Source of the DNA: Fimbriimonas sp.
GTDB taxonomy: Bacteria > Armatimonadota > Fimbriimonadia > Fimbriimonadales > Fimbriimonadaceae
Length of the DNA: 64,000 bases
Reading direction: 5' to 3'
Assembly (NCBI GenBank): GCA_031292555.1
Contig: JARLGV010000132.1
Coordinates: forward strand, 1-64,000
Positions 7,532-15,725 of this stretch are shown in pieces (position 1 is the stretch's first letter; each line of letters starts with the position of its first letter). The notes below the pieces were generated by a model. It worked only from the letters and a program-made list of their open reading frames with translations. It had not been told where the DNA came from and made no database searches. Made by a program: the position numbers and the translations under genes.

Positions 7532-10027
7532 GTGAAGAGATCTTACGACGCTACATCGGATACGCCTGCGATTGCTCAGTGTTTCGAAACACCTGCCGAA
7601 AAGACGTGTCCCTTGCTCACCGAGGAGGGGGCAAAACTCAAATGGTGCCCACGATGTGGGCGACCCAACAGGACGATCGGCGTCGATCACAACATGAAGT
7701 TCACGATGCCGTCGAAGACCGTGAAGTCAAAGTGGTTTCCCCTCGAAGTGCGAGGCGCCAACCCGATTCGCTACGAGGTCAGCTCAGCGTCGCCGACGGT
7801 CCGGGTCGTCGAACAGCAACAACACGGTCAGGACGGATTCCTCGTCGAACTCCAACAAGCCTTGCCCCAAGGCTCTGTGAAAGAGATCGAAGTATCAATC
7901 AAGACTGAGAACGGAAAGCGCGAACTGGATCGACTCAACAAGCTCTCGTTCGAGCAGTCGCTCACCTATCCCGTCACGATTCGGGCGATCGCCCCGAAAA
8001 TCGAAACGGATCTCCAAACTGCGATCCTCCACGACCGAACTCGATCGAGGCCGATCCAAATCTGGTACTCGGGCGACGTCGAGGAGTTGGAGGTTTCGAT
8101 TGATGTCGACGGTGTCGGCTTCGGGCTTTTCGATGCGAGAAGCGAAAGGATCCGATCCAAGGCGCTTCTTAGGTCGGGCGAGCCTTTCGAGTGCTTTGTC
8201 GCGCGCATAGATCACGAGACTCCCTATGGCGCTGTCAAACTGAGTGCCCCATCCTGCGAGACCGTTGAGGTCGAGGTGATCTGGGTCGACGAGAAGGTTA
8301 CAAGCCTGACCCCGGCCCGATATACGGTTGGGGTCGACTTCGGCACGACCGGCACGTCGATCAATGTCGTTGAATACACCGGGGACAACGAACGGGCTTA
8401 CGAACGAGCGGTTCCGATCACAGATGCCGGTCCCGTTCTCGAAGGGGACGAGATGGTGCTTCGCCGTCGCTGGCCGACCCTCATTGCGCTCGTCAACTCC
8501 GACCGAAATGGGTGGCTTTGGGGCTTGGAGGCACGAGCGAAGAGCTTTGACAAGGACCATTTCGTCATCGAGGGTATCAAGTCTCGCTTACGCCACGGTA
8601 AGGGCACTATATGGGTCCCGGAGGCAGGAAACGAAGACCACTCGGTCGAGATGCCTGTCATCGAGGTTGTCACGTGGTATTTCAAACAACTCAGAAGGCT
8701 TATCGAGGCGCAAGTGCCCGAGATAGCCGAACAGGTGGAGTTGGGATTGCCGATCAACATCGTCTTTAGCCTTCCTGTCCTGGACTACAACCGCGACAAA
8801 ACCGACTACGACCGGCAACGCGAAGCCACGCTCGTGTCGGCAAGAAAGGCATTTGGCGAGCCGTACAAAATCGACACGATTCTCGAACCTGAAGCGGCGG
8901 CCTGCTATTTGGTCCAGATGGCATACGCGGGCGAACTGCAAGGCTTGCGAGCTTCCGGCAAACCCTATGACGTTTCGGTAAAGCACGGCGAAACAGTCAT
9001 GGTTTACGACTCGGGAGGCGGCACGACCGATATCATCGTCGGCACGCTGCAGATCAACTCTGGGAAGCTCAAACTCGATGTGCACATGTGTGAGCGGGCC
9101 GTGTCCGACGAGAAGGATGGCTACGGGGGCGTCGTCTACAAAGATTTCGCCGGACGGGCCGTCAACGACTATTTCCTTGAAGTGCTTCACCAGAGAACGC
9201 GTGATAACAAAGACGATTCGAATGATCTAAGATCCGTCGTTTACGACACTGAAGCTCAGTATTTCGATGACGAAGCCGACGCAATTCGCGAGTCCATCAA
9301 GAACGGCCGGTTCTCATGGGGAACGTGCCAATCTCGCATATCGAGCGACTTCGAAGACACGAAAACGAAAGTAAGTCGAGATGGTATCGTGTCGAAGATC
9401 TACGGTGATGACCGGCTGACCGTGGATAGGAGATTCCTCGACCAGATCCGGCGAGCCTCGGTGACTACGGAGCAGGTCGAACAGATCGAGCATGTCCTCC
9501 AGACGATGGAATCAAAGGACATCCACGTTTCCAAAGTGTTCCTCATCGGCGGCAACTGCGAACTCCATGCATTGCAGGAAGCGATCATCGAAGATCTTCC
9601 CGAAAGCACGACTCAGATCATCGTGCCGACGCCGAAGTCCAATCGGGGCGCGTTTGCGCTGAACCTTTTCGTTCCGGTGGGAGTGTGTCTGGCCAATTCG
9701 GTTCCGCGCCAACTCAGGCCGTATACCGTCGAGGTTCGCGAAGTCCTCCGCAATGCGGAGGACCGCAACCCGCAGCGCGTCGTATTTCCAGCCGGGGAGG
9801 TTGGGGAGCGTCCAATTGGAATGGCTTTCATCGAAGAGCCAACATTGCAGATCTTCGCGAAGTTGGCGGACGGCCTCGAAAGGTTGCTACGGACGCTGGC
9901 GGTCCCGGAAAACCTAAGTTGGTCTTCCCGGGTCGAGGCGATTTTCAGCATGCGTGGTCAGGAACTCCACGTAGCCTGGAAACCACGAATCGGCCCAATC
10001 CAGGAAGAGGTCCTCTACCTTGCCTAG
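7532..10027 (+). CDS. Divergent Hsp70/DnaK-like ATPase with zinc-binding and beta-rich N-terminus
   Basis: 831 residues from a GTG start. Actin/Hsp70-fold nucleotide-binding motifs are clear: phosphate-1 loop VDFGTTGTS at about 268-276, the conserved LEPEAAA at 451-457, phosphate-2 DSGGGTTD at 493-500, and an adenosine-type FLIGG segment near 670. Unlike DnaK, about 260 residues precede the ATPase core: a Cys cluster (C17, C26, CPRC at 39-42) that looks like a zinc ribbon, then two probable beta-sandwich domains. Only about 100 residues follow the core, so the usual peptide-binding domain is short or absent. The stop overlaps the TTG of the next gene, which carries a GrpE-like domain, suggesting a dedicated chaperone/exchange-factor pair. 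Client recognition may be through the N-terminal domains (inference). Confidence 0.9.
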   Translation: MKRSYDATSDTPAIAQCFETPAEKTCPLLTEEGAKLKWCPRCGRPNRTIGVDHNMKFTMPSKTVKSKWFPLEVRGANPIRYEVSSASPTVRVVEQQQHGQDGFLVELQQALPQGSVKEIEVSIKTENGKRELDRLNKLSFEQSLTYPVTIRAIAPKIETDLQTAILHDRTRSRPIQIWYSGDVEELEVSIDVDGVGFGLFDARSERIRSKALLRSGEPFECFVARIDHETPYGAVKLSAPSCETVEVEVIWVDEKVTSLTPARYTVGVDFGTTGTSINVVEYTGDNERAYERAVPITDAGPVLEGDEMVLRRRWPTLIALVNSDRNGWLWGLEARAKSFDKDHFVIEGIKSRLRHGKGTIWVPEAGNEDHSVEMPVIEVVTWYFKQLRRLIEAQVPEIAEQVELGLPINIVFSLPVLDYNRDKTDYDRQREATLVSARKAFGEPYKIDTILEPEAAACYLVQMAYAGELQGLRASGKPYDVSVKHGETVMVYDSGGGTTDIIVGTLQINSGKLKLDVHMCERAVSDEKDGYGGVVYKDFAGRAVNDYFLEVLHQRTRDNKDDSNDLRSVVYDTEAQYFDDEADAIRESIKNGRFSWGTCQSRISSDFEDTKTKVSRDGIVSKIYGDDRLTVDRRFLDQIRRASVTTEQVEQIEHVLQTMESKDIHVSKVFLIGGNCELHALQEAIIEDLPESTTQIIVPTPKSNRGAFALNLFVPVGVCLANSVPRQLRPYTVEVREVLRNAEDRNPQRVVFPAGEVGERPIGMAFIEEPTLQIFAKLADGLERLLRTLAVPENLSWSSRVEAIFSMRGQELHVAWKPRIGPIQEEVLYLA

Positions 10028-11410
10028 ATTGCCTTGGTCCAACGAATCGGACGCGGATCGTGACGACAAGGCCGCCGTTGCCGAATTGTCCAAGCAAATT
10101 GGCGACTTGGCTACGAAGTGTTCGCAGATAAGGTCGGATATTGAAAAGTGGTCCCCTGATTTGCGTGCCAAAGTCAATGATTCGCTAGCCAAGACCCTCA
10201 CGCTATGCGTGGACCCATGGAGGAAATACACCAACGATAACAAAGATGCAAAGCAAGCTCCGCAGCAAGCCCAAATCGCCCACAAGCACCTAGCCGAAAT
10301 TTACCAAGAGTCCTTGCAAATGGGGATCACATCACGTGAGGTGACGTCGCTCCGACATATCTTGGCAAGGGTCGAACTGACGTTTAGGCTCTTCCTCGAA
10401 GACCGGGGAATCGGGCTTCTTCACGACATCCACAAATCGGGAAAAGGGCGACCCGAAACGCAGCGTGTGTCTCATGCACTTATCCAAGATGAAGAAGCCG
10501 ACGAGTTACGTCGCCGACTAAAAGAAGTTGAAGACGGGATCAATGCGGCAGGGATTCCATTCAAGCGGACAACTTCCGGGCAAGATCTGAAGGAAGCAAT
10601 CGATGTGTTGAGGGACCTCTCCAAGAAGGGTTCCGGCGGCGAAGCCAAGGCCACGGCCGGTCACGACCTACTCCAGCAGATCGAACTTCTGGAACGTCGC
10701 CATAAGCAGTTATCTTCCGTATTGGCTTCGATTGGAATCCTATTTGCCCCCGAGGACCGGGTAGACGAACTCGTGCCCCAGATCGAGGTGTGGGTACAAA
10801 CAAGGCGGCCGATTGAGGTCCCTCACGAGCGAGGGGAGGCAGCCGTCGAATTGGCTCGCCCGAGCGAAGAGGCCCTGCGTCTTTCTGAGATAGAGAAGGC
10901 ACTTGCCGAAGCGGGGATTCGCCTAAAGCGAAACGAACCTGTTCGGCTCTTGACTGACGCGATTGAGGCAATCAAATCGCGCCAAGTGGATGCCAGCGGT
11001 GAATCCAAGCGAGTACGAGAACTTCAAGACAAGGTGCGGAGCCTCGAAGAAGAGTTCAAGAGCAAGGAAGCGTTCGCGGAGAGGGCCTTTGTCGAAGCGA
11101 AGGACGGCTATCAGAAAGAACTGGCGGCCCACAAGAAGGCAAATGCGAGCCTGGAAGAACGGATCGCTTCGACGCTGAAGACGACGGCTAAGCAACTGGA
11201 CAAAGTTGATGAAGAAAAGCAGGAACTCGCCGGCAAGAACGACCTACTCAGAATCCGTAACCGATCGCTTGAAGCGGACGCTGCGGCAAAGACGACAGAG
11301 GCGGACGAACTCAAGCTCCGAAACAACGAACTGGCCGGCCAAAGCCGAGATCGCGGCGCGACGATTGAATTGCTCAAGCAAGAGCTTGCGGCAGTCAAGC
11401 TAACCCTGAC
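10018..11410 (+). repeat. 1.39-kb intragenic duplication, copy 2
   Basis: Second copy of the segment at 5714-7106. Its left edge lies inside the last codons of the Hsp70-like gene, so the duplicated block carries the TTG start and part of the ribosome site with it. After position 11410 the two genes encode unrelated sequence. Confidence 0.9.
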
Positions 11411-12380
11411 TGAGACAACCACAAGGCTAAATGCAGCGAACGAGCGCATCCTCACCCAAGAAACGCGTGCAAACGAATCGAAAGCGGCGCTCGTCGAGTG
11501 GAGAGATTTTTGTCCGTCCAATAATCTGAACGATCAAACGCTAAGAAGCGCCCTGGTACGGGCGCAGAAGCAGGTTCAGGGGGATTCGAACCTCTCGCCG
11601 GAGTTCCGAGACACCGTGCTATGCGACCTGTCTGTCTTGCTGGAAGTTCTCGTCGAATGGGGTCGTAAGAGCAGCGATGAGAAGATCACGAGTAATGAGT
11701 TCGCCACGCTGATTGATTGCACGGCCGGCAGACCTACGGTCGAAGACGAGCCGGGCGTACGCGATGATGAGGCCAAGAGACGCATGGGATGGCGTGCGCT
11801 AAGTCACGCCGCTGCGCGTACCGTCTTGGGTCTCGTGCTTGAACGGCTTGGGTACGAGATCATCATCCCCAAGCCAGGATTCCCATTCGAACCCGCCCAA
11901 TACGACCAGAGAGTGGGGCGTCAAGAAGACCTGATCGGAGATGCAACGCCTGGTTCGGTGGCGCGTTGCGTTCGAGTGGGTGTCAAAAGCAAGGAAGACA
12001 GTGGGAGGCCGCTTGAAGTGCCCCTACGTGCGATGGTCGTGCGCTACACCTGGGATGAAGCGCGCATTGCGGGACGCCGACACGAAGTTCCATCCGACAC
12101 CGATCCAGTTGAGGCCGATGTTCCAGTTCCCAAGCCCCCATTCGAGTTCGCCTCGGAGGTCTTGATGACTCCCGATAGCACAGTTGTCCTGGCGGATTTC
12201 GAGAATACCAATCCCGTTGTTGTGGCGCCCAACCCCGCCGAAGTTATTCAAACGAAGTTACTGTTCGACGTCGAGGAACCGGAACTAGAGAGCGATAAAG
12301 CCGTTGAAAAACAGCCCGAACCGGTGGAAGAGCGCACAGAGCCCGTAGTGACGCCGCCGATGCGGGCCAGAAAGCTCTAG
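10020..12380 (+). CDS. Long coiled-coil protein, paralogue B, with GrpE-like domain and RARKL tail
   Basis: 786 residues from TTG, overlapping the end of the Hsp70-like gene by 8 bp, with GAGGT as ribosome site. Residues 1-464 are almost the same as in paralogue A: helical domain, three aGI repeats (about 167-200, 229-262, 289-320) and the start of the coiled coil. The rest is unique. A helical stretch at 490-610 leads into about 605-678, which resembles the GrpE beta domain: FPFEPAQYDQRV aligns with the GrpE 'pfDPn.HeAv' motif, then an acidic stretch, PGSV, and a closing LRAMVV like GrpE's 'lRpAmV'. GrpE is the nucleotide exchange factor of Hsp70 and also begins with a long helix pair, so this is probably the exchange factor for the neighbouring ATPase. 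It ends MRARKL. The GrpE assignment is by eye. Confidence 0.85.
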   Translation: MPRLPWSNESDADRDDKAAVAELSKQIGDLATKCSQIRSDIEKWSPDLRAKVNDSLAKTLTLCVDPWRKYTNDNKDAKQAPQQAQIAHKHLAEIYQESLQMGITSREVTSLRHILARVELTFRLFLEDRGIGLLHDIHKSGKGRPETQRVSHALIQDEEADELRRRLKEVEDGINAAGIPFKRTTSGQDLKEAIDVLRDLSKKGSGGEAKATAGHDLLQQIELLERRHKQLSSVLASIGILFAPEDRVDELVPQIEVWVQTRRPIEVPHERGEAAVELARPSEEALRLSEIEKALAEAGIRLKRNEPVRLLTDAIEAIKSRQVDASGESKRVRELQDKVRSLEEEFKSKEAFAERAFVEAKDGYQKELAAHKKANASLEERIASTLKTTAKQLDKVDEEKQELAGKNDLLRIRNRSLEADAAAKTTEADELKLRNNELAGQSRDRGATIELLKQELAAVKLTLTETTTRLNAANERILTQETRANESKAALVEWRDFCPSNNLNDQTLRSALVRAQKQVQGDSNLSPEFRDTVLCDLSVLLEVLVEWGRKSSDEKITSNEFATLIDCTAGRPTVEDEPGVRDDEAKRRMGWRALSHAAARTVLGLVLERLGYEIIIPKPGFPFEPAQYDQRVGRQEDLIGDATPGSVARCVRVGVKSKEDSGRPLEVPLRAMVVRYTWDEARIAGRRHEVPSDTDPVEADVPVPKPPFEFASEVLMTPDSTVVLADFENTNPVVVAPNPAEVIQTKLLFDVEEPELESDKAVEKQPEPVEERTEPVVTPPMRARKL

Positions 12381-12439
12381 CGTAGTGAATTTGGATTCGG
12401 CAGACCAGGAAAACATCGTTTGCGTCTCACTTTTAACAG

Positions 12440-12468
12440 TTGTAAGCCAACTGGGATACTGGTATAAA
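12440..12468 (+). promoter_or_regulatory. Sigma-70-type promoter, probably leaderless
   Basis: TTGTAA (12440-12445), a 17-nt spacer and TATAAA (12463-12468). The GTG start at 12477 lies 8 nt after the -10, so the transcript would begin at or within a nucleotide or two of the start codon. TTTTAACA just upstream also occurs before the gene at 3555. This would start a second transcription unit inside the cluster. Confidence 0.55.
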
Positions 12469-12476
12469 CTAGTCTT

Positions 12477-13973
12477 GTGAAATGCGTTCACTGTCATGAA
12501 GAGACATCGGACTCGAACGCAGACTATTGCGGCAATTGCGGCTGGGTGCTCCGTCAGTTTTGCCCTCACGGCTGCAAACGCAAGTTGGCCATCGTCGAGA
12601 ACGAAGTTTCTCCGGCAAGCTGTTCTTGCGGCGGGCTACTAAAGTATTGTTCCGATCCCCGATGTCGTTTGCTTGGCAAGGAATCGGATTCGATTTGCTT
12701 GTGCGGCGAGCCCATGGTCGCCCTCCATCAAAGTTGGTCAGTCTTGTGGGGCAATCCACAATACGATTCCATCCAGAATCTTTCCAGCCAAGCCAGCGAG
12801 TCGATCAAAGATGATCTATCCCTAAACAAGGCGAGCTTGTTGGAGTTGCCGCTGGCAGCTGGACCGCTTGTCAGCTTGAGCGTTTCCGGGGGGGAGCTTT
12901 TCGTGGCGAGCAAGGAATATGTCCTATGGGGCGATTACCGCGACGTCAGCCGAGAGGGTAGTAAGCACCCTGGTAGCGGGAACGTTCCGTCCACTTGGAA
13001 GCGAGTCCGTCTCGACAAGGAGCCGGTCGGATATCGAAATACGATCCTGCGTGACGGGGACGATCTGCATGTGCTGGCAAAGGGCGGTCGACACCAAATC
13101 AGCGTCTCGTCTGCCCAAGTCACTGCGTTTAGTTCAGGGCCAGTCGTCGAACAGGTGTTGGCATTTGGAGAAAGCCAATCGGTCGAAGTCGATGCTCAAA
13201 ACAGCCGCATTCGGGTTCCCGGACCCGAGCAGAAGAAGTTGGAAGTCCGCTCCAAGAGCGGCCAAATGGCGATTGGGTGGAGCGATGGCCTTGCTCTGGT
13301 CGCCGGCAACGAGGCTTATTTGATGACCGGTCGCGGTGAAGTTCGCGATATGTGTCCCGGCTATTCGATCGATCGCGCGCTTCGGCTCATTCATCCGATT
13401 CATCTGCCAGACCATCTGATTTCCGATGGAGACGCCCCTGACTATTTGCTGCTTGGCGGTATGGACGGAAACTCCATCATGCTCACGACGTTTTGCACTA
13501 AGAAGGCGACAGTCGTGGACGTAAAGAAGATCGCGCTGGATCCGTCTGGACGAAACTCCGTGCTTTGCGGTCTTGCCGTCGTTTACGGCAAGATAGTAGC
13601 CGTAGTGAACGATGGACAGCGGTACCAGTGGGTCACGACCACTTGGGAACCTACCCAACCCTATGAGACGGTGAGCCCGATTGTCTCGATCAACGCAAAA
13701 CGAAACGATCCGGTGTCGATCGTGATGATGCCGCGGGAAGAAGGCGCATTCGCTGTTATTCTTGGCCCCCAAGATGAAACCCAAAGCAAGATAAATTTCT
13801 ATAGATTAGGGGACGACGACATGATGTGGAAACCGCTCGCGGGAGCCTCACGGTCGGTAAGGGGATTGCCGATCGCAGTGGGTTATGCAGACGGTCGGTT
13901 ATTCGTTGGTTGCAACCGACAGGACCAGGGCAAATCACAAGGGGTCGTCTATGTCTACGAGGTCGAAGTATGA
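12477..13973 (+). CDS. Zinc-ribbon protein with predicted beta-propeller-like body
   Basis: 498 residues from GTG. The first 80 residues carry paired cysteines (C3/C6, C18/C21, C29/C33, C49/C51, C58/C63, C74/C76), consistent with a double zinc ribbon plus a further treble. The rest is beta-rich, with repeating short strands such as GELFVASKEYVLWG and LLLGGMDGNSIML, as in beta-propellers or lectin-like repeats, but I could not count blades reliably. No signal peptide or membrane segment is seen. The stop overlaps the next gene's ATG (TATGA), placing it in one operon with the VWA-like, small membrane and tubulin-like proteins. It is probably a cytoplasmic interaction hub; function unknown. Confidence 0.8.
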   Translation: MKCVHCHEETSDSNADYCGNCGWVLRQFCPHGCKRKLAIVENEVSPASCSCGGLLKYCSDPRCRLLGKESDSICLCGEPMVALHQSWSVLWGNPQYDSIQNLSSQASESIKDDLSLNKASLLELPLAAGPLVSLSVSGGELFVASKEYVLWGDYRDVSREGSKHPGSGNVPSTWKRVRLDKEPVGYRNTILRDGDDLHVLAKGGRHQISVSSAQVTAFSSGPVVEQVLAFGESQSVEVDAQNSRIRVPGPEQKKLEVRSKSGQMAIGWSDGLALVAGNEAYLMTGRGEVRDMCPGYSIDRALRLIHPIHLPDHLISDGDAPDYLLLGGMDGNSIMLTTFCTKKATVVDVKKIALDPSGRNSVLCGLAVVYGKIVAVVNDGQRYQWVTTTWEPTQPYETVSPIVSINAKRNDPVSIVMMPREEGAFAVILGPQDETQSKINFYRLGDDDMMWKPLAGASRSVRGLPIAVGYADGRLFVGCNRQDQGKSQGVVYVYEVEV

Positions 13974-15319
13974 GTCGCCACTTAGTTAATCGGTTCCTTG
14001 CTGTTTGGCTCGCCGCCCTGACGGCGAGCATTTGCTTTTCTCAGCAAGCGCCTCAGGTGAATCCGTCCGATATTGATGACGGCGTCAAATGGATCGAGGA
14101 CAACGTCGATCAATATCTCAAGGACCACTCAGTGGCGCCGGTCACCGGTGACAGCCGGCATCTGCTAGACCAATATAAGCTGCACTTCCTTCTACTTTTC
14201 GACACATCGCAAAGCACGCCGACCCCCGAATATCGCGAGTATTACGCCGGAATTGCCAAAGAATTTCTTCAGCATCGGCAGGACGCTCAGCACGGATCGA
14301 CAAATGAAGCGCACTTCTCCACGCTCGCCTACCAACTGGACCTCTATCTGGACTTGAATGGCCCAGGGGGCAATTTGGCGTGCCCGAGTTTCGACAACGC
14401 AATCTCCGCCTATGGTGAAAAATTTGCGCTGCCGGTGGCGCAAATCGGCGTTCGGACCGACGGAACCCCATACCGTGGCGGGAAAAACCACACGGACTCA
14501 AGAATGGCTGCGATCGAAGCGCTCCAAAAGAAGGTCTCGGACCCCATTATTGTCGTCCAGTTTGCCTCCGCTGTCGGCAACGAAGGGGGGCCGGATAATG
14601 TGCCGGTTCCGATGGGTGATGGATCGCTCGGGGGCTTGCCTGCCGGCTTCGTAAAGTTCAAAGATTCGCTCAAAGCCTTTTCGGGGGATTCAAAGGCCTA
14701 TATCTGGCTGTACGGTCCGACCGAGATTGGAACGACAACCCAATCCGTTGCGGCGAAGCCAGAAGTCACACCCCCGGCAACGACTTCAGAAGTTCAGAAC
14801 TCGGGAGCGGATAGCTCGACTTCGCCGCCGAACGACTCGGCGCCAGTTTCCAACTCTGGATCGGCCCCACCGCCCCAGAAGGATGAGCCAGGGCCACCGC
14901 TCGGTCTTATCCTGGGTGGAGCAGCGGTACTTCTCGTTGTGATAGGCGTGGGCGTCTTGTACGGCAAGCAAAAGGCGAGTGTTTCGATCGGCGGATTGCC
15001 TCGCGGCGAAGTGCGCGCTTTGAAACGGGCCGATCTTTACGCATCGACCGGCACAAGTGAAGGAGACGCCAAGCTACTGGCATTGACTGTCGCTGAATCG
15101 GGAAATCTTCCAGAGGGTGGGATTGTCGCCCATCTCGGATATGACCCGCTAAGCAAGACTGCGAAACTTACCTGCGCCGGAGGTTTCACATTAACCGAAG
15201 GCGATAGCGAAACCCAGAAGAGCATAGCGATCCTTCGGAAGGGCGAATCGGTTGTCATTGTCATTCATCAAGATTCTTTTAAGGTGCAATCTGGAATTGT
15301 CACGATAGGCCTCGTTTGA
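13970..15319 (+). CDS. Membrane-anchored VWA-like protein
   Basis: 449 residues from the ATG that overlaps the upstream stop; the longer ORF start at 13826 lies inside the previous gene and is rejected because this ATG has GAGG upstream and gives a good signal peptide (residues 1-25, ending SICFSQQ). The domain at about 65-250 has DTSQS at 78-82, the D-x-S-x-S metal-binding (MIDAS) motif of von Willebrand A folds, and a downstream Thr in NHTDS at about 175. A Pro/Ser/Thr-rich linker precedes a membrane segment at 311-331, then about 115 cytoplasmic residues of beta character. Probably a surface-facing adhesion or sensing domain joined through the membrane to the cytoplasmic tubulin-like protein encoded two genes later. 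VWA proteins are known partners of some divergent FtsZ/tubulin families. Confidence 0.8.
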   Translation: MSRHLVNRFLAVWLAALTASICFSQQAPQVNPSDIDDGVKWIEDNVDQYLKDHSVAPVTGDSRHLLDQYKLHFLLLFDTSQSTPTPEYREYYAGIAKEFLQHRQDAQHGSTNEAHFSTLAYQLDLYLDLNGPGGNLACPSFDNAISAYGEKFALPVAQIGVRTDGTPYRGGKNHTDSRMAAIEALQKKVSDPIIVVQFASAVGNEGGPDNVPVPMGDGSLGGLPAGFVKFKDSLKAFSGDSKAYIWLYGPTEIGTTTQSVAAKPEVTPPATTSEVQNSGADSSTSPPNDSAPVSNSGSAPPPQKDEPGPPLGLILGGAAVLLVVIGVGVLYGKQKASVSIGGLPRGEVRALKRADLYASTGTSEGDAKLLALTVAESGNLPEGGIVAHLGYDPLSKTAKLTCAGGFTLTEGDSETQKSIAILRKGESVVIVIHQDSFKVQSGIVTIGLV

Positions 15320-15329
15320 GGAGCGACTT

Positions 15330-15719
15330 ATGGGACCCCAATCATATCGGCATCGAATTCAACTTCGTGTTCTCCTTACGGTCGGAATGGCGGTTGCCTT
15401 ATCGGCAAACGCATTTGCTGCCGATAACATCGTAAAGCAGGTGGTGGAAGCCGGTTGGGAGAACGTGTTCTTCCTTTCTGCGCCGATCATCGCTTGGCTG
15501 ATCGGCTCCGCGATCTATCGTGCGAAAACCGACCAAAGCGTATCTCCGGGCGAGGCGGCGCGTAGCTCGTTTTGGTGGATGTTGGGGGTCTTTGTCTTTA
15601 TCGGCACGAGCGTCCTATTGTTATTTATTGCAAAGGACTCTCCCTGGTGGCTCTGGCTGATTTTGATAGGAGTCGCCCTCATGTGCTTTTTCATTGGCTA
15701 TCGCAAAGGTAGGAGGTAG
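15330..15719 (+). CDS. Small multi-pass membrane protein
   Basis: 129 residues. An N-terminal signal-like segment (cleavage possible after ANAFA), then three hydrophobic stretches at about 45-63, 84-101 and 107-123, and a basic end KGRR. A good ribosome site (GAGGAG) precedes the ATG. It sits 10 bp after the VWA-like gene and 6 bp before the tubulin-like gene, so it is almost surely translated with them. No family recognised. Its position suggests a membrane anchor or channel subunit for the complex. Confidence 0.8.
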   Translation: MGPQSYRHRIQLRVLLTVGMAVALSANAFAADNIVKQVVEAGWENVFFLSAPIIAWLIGSAIYRAKTDQSVSPGEAARSSFWWMLGVFVFIGTSVLLLFIAKDSPWWLWLILIGVALMCFFIGYRKGRR

Positions 15720-15725
15720 AACGTC

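Noticed and set aside
13826-13969. Longer start for the VWA-like protein
   Set aside because: Lies inside the preceding gene; the ATG at 13970 has a ribosome site and yields a signal peptide.
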